Of a stretch of DNA of 7,379 bases, positions 1 to 6,497 are shown in pieces. The notes beneath the pieces were generated by a model. It was not told where the DNA came from. It made no database searches and saw nothing but the letters and a program-made list of their open reading frames with translations. Positions within the stretch are counted from its first letter, which is position 1, and each line of letters begins with the position of its first letter. A program made the translations under genes and the position numbers. Origin of the DNA: Rickettsiales bacterium (GTDB lineage Bacteria; Pseudomonadota; Alphaproteobacteria; Rickettsiales; JALZUV01); contig JALZUV010000070.1 in assembly GCA_023301245.1 (NCBI GenBank), forward strand, positions 1-7,379. Direction: 5' to 3'.

Positions 1-1946
1 TGCTCTTCAATGACCTCAATGGCTTGTTCGCCACAGTCAGCTTCTAGCACTGTATAGCCCTTATTACGCAAAGCGCGTGCGGCGAAGTTACGCACTGGTT
101 CTTCATCTTCGACTAATAGCACGGTGCTATCGCCTGTTAAATCGGCTGGATGTTCAGCTTCGATAGTGACTGCGGGCGTAATCTCGCCCTCCTTAGCTTC
201 ATAGCGTGGGAAGTAGACGCAGAAACGAGTGCCTTCGCCCAGCTTACTATCGACATAAACATAACCCTCGGTTTGCTTGATAATACCGTAAACCGTGGCG
301 AGCCCAAGGCCTGTGCCAGCACCCACCTCTTTGGTAGAAAAGAAAGGCTCAAAAATATTTTTTATCGTTTCGCGGTCAATGCCCGTTCCCGTATCGGTAA
401 ACTCTACTAAAATGTAGTTGCCCGGCTGAATAGGGTCTTCTTCGGGGGGGGCGATGAGGTTGCTGTCTAGGTCGGTCGTTGCATCTTTAATCTCGACGAC
501 GCTAGTTTGTAGCGTGAGCATGCCGCCCTCTTTCATGGCATCACGCGCGTTAACGGCGAGGTTAATGAACACTTGTTCAAGCTGGCCTTGGTCTGCTTTT
601 ACTTCGCCAATGTCGCGGCCGTGAATCACTTTTAAATCGATGCTTTCGCCAATTAGGCGACGAATGAGGTTGGAGAGTTCGGCTACCACATCGGTTAATG
701 ATAGCATTTTAGGCTGCAAGGTTTGACGGCGCGAAAATGCTAGCAGTTGGCGCACGAGATTCGCCGCACGGTTGGCATTTTGCTTTACTTGCATAATATC
801 GGCAAAGCTTTGGTCGCCTGCGGGATGACGCTGTAATAGTAAATCGCAGAAACCAATCATGGCGGTGAGAAGATTGTTGAAATCATGCGCTACACCCCCT
901 GCAAGCTGGCCAACGGCCTGCATTTTTTGCGAGTGAGCGTATTTCACCTCAAGGCTCTTTTGCTCAGTCGTATCAATAAGGTGTAGTAAAATTTGTGGAT
1001 CGCCCTCAGTTTGAGCAAAGCGGCTGAAATACATGAGTGCCGAACGATCTTGTTCGGTCGAAAGTTTCACGTCAGCAGGAGCGCTTTCAGTTGTATCTTC
1101 GCTCAAGCTTTTTAGGCGCTCTACGATTACTTCATGGTCATCGGCTTCTACTGCCTCGGTGAAAATCCAGCCTGCGGGCTTATCGGTGGTGGAGGTAAGG
1201 GTGCGGAAGCGCTCGTTAGAGCTGGTCACGCGGCCCTCCATATCTAGGCAGGCGGCTGCCAGCGGCGAATTAGCAATAAAAGGCTCAAGCGGCACATTAT
1301 GCAATGCATCAATGGGCGCTTTAACAGCGCGAGTTAGGGGTTTTGCTGGTGCGGCAGCTTTGGCAGGGATGCTGCCTTTGCGTGCGTCGCGTTCCATAAA
1401 CGGACGGCCACGCAATACGCCGTAATTATCGGGTTTGCCAAGAGTTTCGTAGGAGAGAATAAAAGCGCCTTCGCTTTCGCCCACCAGTGTTTCTTTTACA
1501 AAGCCATTCTTATGGTTGCTAATGGCGTAATTGAGGGTGCGCTGCGCTTCTTCGGGCAATTCCAGGCAATTTAAAACGGCTTCTAGCCCCTGATTAGACA
1601 GGGAGGCGGCTTTAGGGAAGGCATCGTGAAATTCAGGGTCAGCAAATTCAATTGCCTTGCCATCGCGTAGAATGAGATAAAAGGCCGATTGACTGCGTGC
1701 GGCAGCAGAAAAGAGTGCCGTTTGGAACCGAGCGAGGGAAGTGAGTTCATCTTGCTGCTTAATAAAGCGGTAGCAGAGCATAAATACCCCACCCAATAGC
1801 AAAATTAGGACGAATAGAAACACCGCATAGCGGTCAGCTTCATGCACCAGCGTACTGGTGGAGAGAATAACAATTAAGGCGGCGAAATAGACCGCGACAA
1901 AACGCGAAGTAGGGTTTTGTTTTTCGGTAGGCTGATTATTACTCAT
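1..1946 (-). CDS. cckA: CckA-type hybrid sensor histidine kinase, 3' end cut by window edge
   Basis: My own translation from the ATG at 1946 gives 648 uninterrupted codons to the left edge. Two membrane helices lie at about residues 16-34 and 41-60. PAS-like regions follow at about 74-180 and 219-330, separated by an Ala/Pro/Lys-rich linker (about 184-212). The dimerisation/phosphoacceptor box GGVAHDFNNLL has His354. The ATPase domain shows the N box (N466 in NARDAM), G1 (D518-TGTGI) and G2 (GTGLGL, 544-549). A receiver domain begins with VLLVEDEE (acidic pair E613/D614); its phosphoacceptor Asp should lie beyond the window. In the known family, CckA switches between kinase and phosphatase, feeding ChpT and then CtrA and CpdR to control cell cycle, division and motility. 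Start choice: AAGGAG lies 5 nt upstream and an in-frame stop (1958-1956) excludes a longer start. About 70-80 residues are probably missing. The family call is very secure; the domain limits are estimates. Confidence 0.95.
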   Translation of the reverse strand, partial: MSNNQPTEKQNPTSRFVAVYFAALIVILSTSTLVHEADRYAVFLFVLILLLGGVFMLCYRFIKQQDELTSLARFQTALFSAAARSQSAFYLILRDGKAIEFADPEFHDAFPKAASLSNQGLEAVLNCLELPEEAQRTLNYAISNHKNGFVKETLVGESEGAFILSYETLGKPDNYGVLRGRPFMERDARKGSIPAKAAAPAKPLTRAVKAPIDALHNVPLEPFIANSPLAAACLDMEGRVTSSNERFRTLTSTTDKPAGWIFTEAVEADDHEVIVERLKSLSEDTTESAPADVKLSTEQDRSALMYFSRFAQTEGDPQILLHLIDTTEQKSLEVKYAHSQKMQAVGQLAGGVAHDFNNLLTAMIGFCDLLLQRHPAGDQSFADIMQVKQNANRAANLVRQLLAFSRRQTLQPKMLSLTDVVAELSNLIRRLIGESIDLKVIHGRDIGEVKADQGQLEQVFINLAVNARDAMKEGGMLTLQTSVVEIKDATTDLDSNLIAPPEEDPIQPGNYILVEFTDTGTGIDRETIKNIFEPFFSTKEVGAGTGLGLATVYGIIKQTEGYVYVDSKLGEGTRFCVYFPRYEAKEGEITPAVTIEAEHPADLTGDSTVLLVEDEEPVRNFAARALRNKGYTVLEADCGEQAIEVIEE

Positions 1947-1951
1947 GGGTT

Positions 1952-1957
1952 CTCCTT
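1952..1957 (-). promoter_or_regulatory. Ribosome-binding site of cckA
   Basis: AAGGAG on the minus strand, 5 nt before the cckA ATG. With the in-frame stop at 1958-1956 it fixes the start. The 66-bp spacer from the flhB stop (1947-2012) holds no convincing terminator or promoter, so cckA is probably read through from flhB but translated independently. Confidence 0.8.
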
Positions 1958-2012
1958 AGTGTACATTCTAAGATGCACAGAAAAGAACGGACAAACAACC
2001 TAAAGCGCAAGA

Positions 2013-3083
2013 TTAGAGCTTCTGCCCCTTCAGTTTGTAAACGTAAGAGATGATTTCTGCCACGGCCTTATAATGCTCTAGTGGCACTTCATCTTCTACA
2101 TCTACTGTAAAGAGCGCGCGAGCAAGGGGGGCATTTTCGACGATGGGAACATCGTTTTTCTCGGCCATTTCACGAATGCGGAAGGCGACCTTATCTTTAC
2201 CTTTGGCCACTACCTGAGGCGCGGCCATGTTGCCTTTATTATACTTGAGGGCAATGGAATAGTGAGTTGGGTTGGTAACGACCACATCGGCACCAGGAAC
2301 ATTCGCCATCATGCGTTTTTGCGCGCGCTCCATACGAATTTGGCGAAGGCGCGATTTAATATGCGGGTCACCTTCTTGGTTTTTATATTCATCTTTAATG
2401 TCTTGTTTCGACATGCGGAGGTTCTTCATATATTCGAAGCGTTGGTAGAAGTAATCGAGCAGTGCAATGAAGAAAATAACAACCACTACGCCAACTAACA
2501 TGGTGACGGCGCTGTCTTTCAAAAAACTTAGCAAATTACCAAGTTCGGTGTTGGGGAGGCGTTGTAGCTCGCCTCGGCGTGGATAGAGCACTAAAAATGC
2601 GACAAATCCGACGATAGAGATTTTAAAAATACCTTTTAAAAATTCGGTAATAGAGCGCATAGAGAACATTCGTTTTATGCCCTTGGCGATGGAGATTTTC
2701 TCTAACTTTGGCTTGATAGGGTCAGCTGAAATTGCCAGTGGTTTTTGCCCAAAACCTGCCAGTAAGGCAGCGGCCACAAAAGCCATCATCGGCCATAAAA
2801 AGGCCACGGCAATATTGAAAGTTGTTTTTGATAAAACGGCGCTTACGCCTGCGTTATCGGTTGCCATAGATTCAGGCCGTTGGATAAATTGCGCCAAAGA
2901 AGTGGCGGCAGTTTCCATCACATCATCGGCCGACCATGCTAGCAAAAGTGCGAAAGTGAGCAATAAGAATAAGCTGTTAACCTCGCGAGACTGATAAACC
3001 TGACCCTTTTTAAGCGCATCATCCAAGCGCTTCTGGGTGGGGTCCTCGGTTTTTTCCGAATCGTCTTTACCGCCGTCTGACAT
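2013..3083 (-). CDS. flhB: Flagellar type III export switch protein FlhB
   Basis: A 356-residue FlhB, the usual family length. The protein is part of the inner-membrane export gate of the flagellar type III apparatus and switches export from rod/hook to filament substrates. The charged N terminus has the family stretch EKTEDPTQKRL (10-20). About four hydrophobic segments follow (roughly 36-50, 88-110, 152-168, 190-209). The cytoplasmic part contains the autocleavage motif NPTH at 271-274, with cleavage expected between N271 and P272. The tail (PIVENAPLARAL, 313-324) is typical. Start: ATG with GAGAGA at 3087-3092; an in-frame stop at 3098-3096 rules out a longer form. Injectisome SctU/YscU proteins are related, but I see no secretion-system neighbour. 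fliR and fliQ, often found beside flhB, are absent from the 4.3 kb upstream shown here. The 66-bp gap to cckA suggests cotranscription. Confidence 0.96.
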   Translation of the reverse strand: MSDGGKDDSEKTEDPTQKRLDDALKKGQVYQSREVNSLFLLLTFALLLAWSADDVMETAATSLAQFIQRPESMATDNAGVSAVLSKTTFNIAVAFLWPMMAFVAAALLAGFGQKPLAISADPIKPKLEKISIAKGIKRMFSMRSITEFLKGIFKISIVGFVAFLVLYPRRGELQRLPNTELGNLLSFLKDSAVTMLVGVVVVIFFIALLDYFYQRFEYMKNLRMSKQDIKDEYKNQEGDPHIKSRLRQIRMERAQKRMMANVPGADVVVTNPTHYSIALKYNKGNMAAPQVVAKGKDKVAFRIREMAEKNDVPIVENAPLARALFTVDVEDEVPLEHYKAVAEIISYVYKLKGQKL

Positions 3084-3094
3084 TATTCTCTCAA

Positions 3095-3109
3095 TTTATT
3101 TTCAATAAA
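3095..3109 (-). repeat. AT-only inverted repeat upstream of flhB
   Basis: On the minus strand TTTATT-GAA-AATAAA is a perfect 6-bp inverted repeat with a 3-nt loop, just upstream of the flhB ribosome-binding site. AT-only stems this short arise easily by chance, so a role is unproven. Confidence 0.35.
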
Positions 3110-3110
3110 C

Positions 3111-3126
3111 TGGTGCTCACACACCA
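3111..3126 (-). repeat. Short hairpin in der-flhB spacer
   Basis: On the minus strand TGGTG-TGTGAG-CACCA forms a perfect 5-bp stem with a 6-nt loop, followed by GTTTATT. The weak T-rich tail means it could be a poor terminator for der, but stem and tail are both below the usual standard. Confidence 0.3.
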
Positions 3127-3130
3127 CGCG

Positions 3131-3154
3131 AACCTATCCGTGAACGAATAGGCT
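3131..3154 (-). repeat. Imperfect hairpin after der
   Basis: In RNA from the minus strand, CCUAUUCG (3152-3145) pairs with CGGAUAGG (3140-3133) around the loop UUCA, with one G-U pair. The stem can extend by a G-U and an A-U pair to about 10 bp. No U tract follows, so it is not a standard intrinsic terminator. It could protect or process the der mRNA 3' end. The structure is visible; the function is not known. Confidence 0.5.
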
Positions 3155-3158
3155 ACCG

Positions 3159-3173
3159 TTAAAGATACTTTAG
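3159..3173. promoter_or_regulatory. Possible CtrA-binding box upstream of flhB-cckA
   Basis: The plus strand reads TTAA-N7-TTAG, which is 7 of 8 bases of the alphaproteobacterial CtrA consensus TTAA-N7-TTAA. It ends about 75 bp upstream of the flhB start, inside the der-flhB spacer, a plausible place for a regulator of the flhB promoter. Such a 7/8 match in a 120-bp spacer is expected by chance roughly once in twenty spacers at even base composition, and more often in AT-rich DNA. I could not identify convincing -35/-10 elements next to it. Confidence 0.3.
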
Positions 3174-3203
3174 CAATATTTGTGCCGATGCGCTAACGCC
3201 GAA

Positions 3204-4568
3204 TTATTTCTTCGCTTTATACTCATAGGGATTTACGCCGCCGCGCATGGTTAGGCGAATGGGGGTGGCGGGTAAATCGAAGGCTTTGCGGATACCGTGG
3301 ATGAGGTAGCGGCGATAGCTTTCGGGCAGCTTATCTTTACGCGTGGCAAAAAGCGCGAAGGTAGGCGGGCGCGATTTTACTTGCGTAATATATTTCAGTT
3401 TAATGGGTCGCTTCGACTTTGTTAAAGGCGGCGGATGGTCGAGTATCATGCCATCAAGCCAGCGGTTTAGCTGGCCAGTGGGAACACGGCGGTTCCATAA
3501 ATCATACACTTCAAACACAGCTTCCATCAGCGGTTTAAAGCCTTTTTTATTTTTGGCCGAGATTGGCACAATTTTTACACCACGCACGAAAGGCAGGCGT
3601 TTTTCAACGATGGTGTCGAGTGCTTTCATCCATGCTTCGGGGCGGTCGACCTCATCCCATTTATTAACGGCAATCACAAGGCCGCGGCCTTCTTCAATAA
3701 TATGTTCGGCCAGTTTCAAATCTTGCTTATCGAGCGGGCAGGCGGCATCGAGCAGCAGCACGCATACATGAGCATATTGAATGGCGCGGAAACTATCGAC
3801 GGCACTTAGCCGTTCTAGTTTTTCGTTACGGCGCGATTGTTTGCGCAATCCTGCAGTATCAACCAGTTTTACGCCTTTATCGCCCCAGTGCCAATCGACG
3901 GCGATGGAGTCGCGCGTTAAGCCCGCTTGTGGGCCTGCTAACACGCGTTCTTCGCCGAGTAGTGCATTTAGGAGGGTCGATTTTCCTGCATTTGGGCGGC
4001 CAATGATGGCGAGTTGAAGGGGCGTGTTTACGTCTTCTTCTTCGGCCTCGGCGTAAGGGTCAATTTCGTGTTCTTCGCATGTTTCGATGATGGCATCGTA
4101 AAGTTCGGCCATACCTTCGCCATGTTCGGAAGAAACGGCGACAGGTGCGCCAACCCCCAACTCGAAAGCATCGTTCATGGTGGGGTGGGCGCGTTTGCTT
4201 TCGGCTTTATTGACCACCAAAATAACCGGCTTACCTGTTTTTCGTAACCATCGGGCAAAGTAGCTATCTTCGGGTGTAACCCCTGCTAGGCCGTCAATCA
4301 TCATCAGGGCGATGTCGGCTTCTTGAATACCATCGCGGGTCATGTCGAGCATGCGGGCTTGCATGTCTCCCGTGTCTTTGCCCTGTTCCATACCAGCAGT
4401 ATCAATCACATCAAAATCAAGCGGGCCGATATTGCCTGTGCCATAGCGGCGGTCGCGGGTAACGCCAGGTTGATCGTCAACAATCGCATGACGCGTACCC
4501 GTCAGGCGGTTAAATAGGGTCGATTTGCCAACATTTGGTCGGCCTACAAGGGCAAGGGTTAAAGCCAT
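3204..4568 (-). CDS. der: Ribosome biogenesis GTPase Der (EngA)
   Basis: Der has two GTPase domains in tandem and acts in assembly of the 50S ribosomal subunit. In this 454-residue protein, domain 1 has G1 GRPNVGKS (9-16), T37, G3 DTAG (56-59), G4 NKAE (120-123) and G5 SSEHG (146-150). An acidic linker follows (about 167-180). Domain 2 has GRPNAGKS (190-197), T218, DTAG (237-240), NKWD (302-305) and SAK (337-339). The C-terminal KH-like domain runs from about 360 and ends in the family signature RGGVNPYEYKAKK. The first G4 motif has Glu for the usual Asp, a substitution I believe is common in alphaproteobacterial Der. Start: MALTLALVGRPNVGKS matches the family N terminus, so I prefer the ATG at 4568 over an in-frame start at 4622, which would add 18 unrelated residues inside bamB. 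The bamB stop is 1 nt upstream. There is no clear Shine-Dalgarno, so translation probably depends on coupling. Confidence 0.97.
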   Translation of the reverse strand: MALTLALVGRPNVGKSTLFNRLTGTRHAIVDDQPGVTRDRRYGTGNIGPLDFDVIDTAGMEQGKDTGDMQARMLDMTRDGIQEADIALMMIDGLAGVTPEDSYFARWLRKTGKPVILVVNKAESKRAHPTMNDAFELGVGAPVAVSSEHGEGMAELYDAIIETCEEHEIDPYAEAEEEDVNTPLQLAIIGRPNAGKSTLLNALLGEERVLAGPQAGLTRDSIAVDWHWGDKGVKLVDTAGLRKQSRRNEKLERLSAVDSFRAIQYAHVCVLLLDAACPLDKQDLKLAEHIIEEGRGLVIAVNKWDEVDRPEAWMKALDTIVEKRLPFVRGVKIVPISAKNKKGFKPLMEAVFEVYDLWNRRVPTGQLNRWLDGMILDHPPPLTKSKRPIKLKYITQVKSRPPTFALFATRKDKLPESYRRYLIHGIRKAFDLPATPIRLTMRGGVNPYEYKAKK

Positions 4569-4569
4569 T

Positions 4570-5877
4570 TTAGCGCAACGCGTGGAGGGTTGCGCTTCTA
4601 TCGAGTAGATAAAGCGTGTCATTTACAATAACGGGGGCAGCAACAACATTCGATGGAATATCGAGTGGCGTTCCAGCGTCTCCTGTTAAAGCGTTAAAGG
4701 CGTGTAATTCGCCGTGACTTCCTACCATCCATACATTATCGGAAGCAATAATAGGATGCTGCCAAAGGATAGTGTCGCCATCATCGTCTTTGGGCAATTG
4801 CTGCACCCATAGAATTTTACCGTTACTGCCATTGACCGCCATTAGCTGATAGTCGGTGGTAAGCATATAAAGAGTAGTGCCGGTGAGCCATGGCAGCGTT
4901 GCCAGTGGAATGCGGCGTTCCCAAATACGGCGGCCATTGGCGGTCATGTAAGCCGTGAAAGATTTGGCCGAGCCAGCGAAGGATACGCGTGGGGTCATTA
5001 GGTTGCTAAGTGAACCAAACCTATCTTCTTGCAAAGCGGTTTGGGCGCTACCTGCCAGCATATCTGACCATAAAACGCTACCGTCATTAAGCGAAAGTGC
5101 GGTGACTTCGCCTGATGAATAAGTAGCGAGAATCATCTCGCCTCCAGCTGAAGGCATGGTGGATTGTAGTTGGCTAGCTTCGTCATTCAGCCCGCGATGC
5201 ACCCATTTGGTTTCACCATCGCGACGGTTAATGGCTATCAATTGATTGTCAGCGGTGAGTACAAGCAGGGTTTTGCCAACTAGGCGCGGTGCGGCGCGTA
5301 AAGGTAGCTTAAGATTTTGTTCCCAGTAGAGTTTGCCAGTTTCGCTAGAAAGCGCAATAATTAAGCCTTCGTCATTGAGCGCGTAAAGCACCTTACCTGC
5401 AACAGCCAAGCCACCGCCCAGCAGAGAATCGTCGCTATCGTTGCGCTCTAGCGCATCGGATTTCCAGAGTGGTTCTAATGTTTCAGCATGGTGGGCGCTA
5501 ATAGTGCCGTTACCATCCAGTGTAAAAATACGGTCATTTTCTACGACGGGCGAAGGGGTGAGGAGTGTTTTAAATTTATCGCCCACATCGACTGATGCAC
5601 TTAAAGCAATAGGCTGCTGTAAAGTGAGGTGATCAGATACGCTAGAAGCATTGCCAAGAGGTTGGCGCCATTCAGTATTAAGGCGTTCAGGTGGCAAAGT
5701 AATATTGCCATCGGCCATTGGAATTTCGACCTCGAATAATTCGCTTCGGCGTTTTAGAGCGATGCGTTCTCCGGGCAATATAACCTCTTCGTCATCCTGT
5801 CCTACCCAGTCGGGCAGGTAATTACAGGAGGTGGTCGTTAATGTGAGAGCTAGTAAATAGAAAATTGGGCGAATCAT
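4570..5877 (-). CDS. bamB: Outer-membrane assembly lipoprotein BamB (PQQ-like beta-propeller)
   Basis: A 435-residue protein with a lipoprotein signal: short basic N terminus, hydrophobic stretch 5-13, and Cys18 preceded by T-T-S (Leu at -3 would be more typical). Residue +2 is Asn, not the Asp that retains lipoproteins in the inner membrane, so outer-membrane sorting is expected. An acidic segment follows (27-31). The rest is made of propeller blades with the recurring pattern 'D/N-G-x-hydrophobic-x-A-hydrophobic ... T/D-G-K-hydrophobic-x-W', for example DGNGTISAHH...LEPLW (121-138), LNDEGLIIAL...GKLYW (167-185), TADNQLIAIN...GETKW (208-225), YSSGEVTALS...GSVLW (253-270) and TTDYQLMAVN...GKILW (340-357). 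In E. coli, BamB is a scaffold bound to BamA in the beta-barrel assembly machine. Position between yfgM and der supports orthology. Start: AAGGAG at 5886-5891, 8 nt upstream; the previous stop directly abuts the ATG. A periplasmic quinoprotein enzyme is unlikely given its length and context. Confidence 0.92.
   Translation of the reverse strand: MIRPIFYLLALTLTTTSCNYLPDWVGQDDEEVILPGERIALKRRSELFEVEIPMADGNITLPPERLNTEWRQPLGNASSVSDHLTLQQPIALSASVDVGDKFKTLLTPSPVVENDRIFTLDGNGTISAHHAETLEPLWKSDALERNDSDDSLLGGGLAVAGKVLYALNDEGLIIALSSETGKLYWEQNLKLPLRAAPRLVGKTLLVLTADNQLIAINRRDGETKWVHRGLNDEASQLQSTMPSAGGEMILATYSSGEVTALSLNDGSVLWSDMLAGSAQTALQEDRFGSLSNLMTPRVSFAGSAKSFTAYMTANGRRIWERRIPLATLPWLTGTTLYMLTTDYQLMAVNGSNGKILWVQQLPKDDDGDTILWQHPIIASDNVWMVGSHGELHAFNALTGDAGTPLDIPSNVVAAPVIVNDTLYLLDRSATLHALR
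4572..4596 (-). promoter_or_regulatory. Hairpin at bamB stop, directly upstream of der start
   Basis: AGCGCAAC (4596-4589) and GTTGCGCT (4579-4572) form a perfect 8-bp, GC-rich inverted repeat around a 9-nt loop that contains CCTCC, the same sequence as the 16S rRNA anti-Shine-Dalgarno. It covers the last codons and first stop base of bamB and ends 3 nt before the der ATG. It fills the place of a Shine-Dalgarno, which is absent. No U tract follows, so a terminator is unlikely. A ribosome finishing bamB would melt the stem, which fits translational coupling, but this role is inferred. Confidence 0.5.
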
Positions 5878-6489
5878 CTAGTTAGCTCCTTGTAATAGTT
5901 CGTTCAGGCGGGTGCGCTGTGAAGAGGGGATATCCACGCGGTCAAGCAGCGCGAGCAGTAAGGTGCGTGCTTCTTGTTGCTTGCCTTCGCTTAATAGCGC
6001 GACCGCTTTTTGCTCGGCTTCTAGCGGATAGAATATCGTTTCTTTCGTCGTATCAGTTTTGCCTAATTGTAGATGTGCCGCGTTGGCTATGGCCGTGACA
6101 TTGGCATTTTTAGATAACTCTTCAAAAGGTTTAGCATCATCAGAAAGATAGGCGGCTTGAAGTTTGGCTAGGTCGGCAGCATCTGAGCCTTCGGTGGCTA
6201 GAGTGTTAAGCTCTTTTAGCGCTGTTTCTGTTTGGCCTTTTTCAACGGCTTCTTGTGCCTTTAACAATTGCGCGGTGGAATCTTCAGCCTGTGAAACGCG
6301 GTAAGAGTCGGCAATTTGGTAAGCAATCGTCGCCAGTACAATGAATACGCAAGCGCCAACTAGCAGCGACCCAAATTTTTGCCACCATGCTTGCAGGCGT
6401 TCAGCGCGCATTTCGTCATCAACTTCGCGAATCAATACATCGTCAGCAATTTCCGCTTCTTGCTTTTTATCTTTAGGTTTTTTAGCCAT
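5878..6489 (-). CDS. YfgM-like membrane-anchored tetratricopeptide protein
   Basis: With the ATG at 6489 the protein has 203 residues: a highly charged cytoplasmic N terminus (MAKKPKDKKQ, then an acidic stretch), an amphipathic segment ERLQAWWQKFG (30-40), one membrane helix (about 41-60) and an Ala/Leu/Glu-rich helical periplasmic part. That part includes a TPR-like stretch at about 72-116 (TAQLLKAQEA...TALKELNTL) and another near the end (163-200). This matches the TPR_21 / YfgM family. E. coli YfgM sits in the inner membrane next to the Sec translocon and PpiD and is thought to help secreted-protein traffic; the same role here is inferred. Gene order yfgM-bamB-der as in E. coli supports the match. 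A GTG at 6507 would add six residues and overlap guaA, but it lacks a Shine-Dalgarno, whereas GGGAG precedes the ATG by 11 nt. The stop TAG directly abuts the bamB ATG. Confidence 0.85.
   Translation of the reverse strand: MAKKPKDKKQEAEIADDVLIREVDDEMRAERLQAWWQKFGSLLVGACVFIVLATIAYQIADSYRVSQAEDSTAQLLKAQEAVEKGQTETALKELNTLATEGSDAADLAKLQAAYLSDDAKPFEELSKNANVTAIANAAHLQLGKTDTTKETIFYPLEAEQKAVALLSEGKQQEARTLLLALLDRVDIPSSQRTRLNELLQGAN
5886..5891 (-). promoter_or_regulatory. Ribosome-binding site of bamB
   Basis: AAGGAG on the minus strand, inside the last codons of the YfgM-like gene (Q-G-A-N-stop) and 8 nt before the bamB ATG. It supports the bamB start and shows that bamB can recruit ribosomes itself, unlike der downstream. 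Confidence 0.75.
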
Positions 6490-6497
6490 GGTTTTTG

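Noticed and set aside
1033..1425. 130-codon plus-strand open frame opposite cckA
   Set aside because: It lies wholly inside the continuous CckA frame on the other strand, has a Ser/Ala-rich composition typical of antisense shadow frames, and resembles no known family.
1..1946. Suspected pseudogene or frameshifted gene, because no long start-to-stop frame is evident here
   Set aside because: Direct translation shows one open frame of 648 codons with all kinase motifs in order; it lacks a stop only because the gene runs off the left edge.
1947..2012. Separate promoter for cckA in the flhB-cckA gap
   Set aside because: A TTGTCC box 17 nt from TTAGAA is visible, but the -10 match is poor; too weak to annotate.
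2013..3083. FlhB could be an injectisome SctU/YscU protein
   Set aside because: The sequence and length fit flagellar FlhB and there are no other injectisome genes nearby; CckA next door fits a flagellar setting.
3131..3154. Intrinsic terminator of der
   Set aside because: The stem is acceptable, but it is followed by TTCGCGTGG rather than a U tract, so I report only an inverted repeat.
3343..3771. 142-codon plus-strand open frame opposite der
   Set aside because: Complete overlap with the conserved second GTPase and KH domains of Der; shadow frame with no start signal or recognisable domain.
4569..4622. Longer der start that overlaps the end of bamB
   Set aside because: The extra 18 residues have no counterpart in the Der N terminus, while the ATG at 4568 gives the standard beginning five residues ahead of the P-loop strand.
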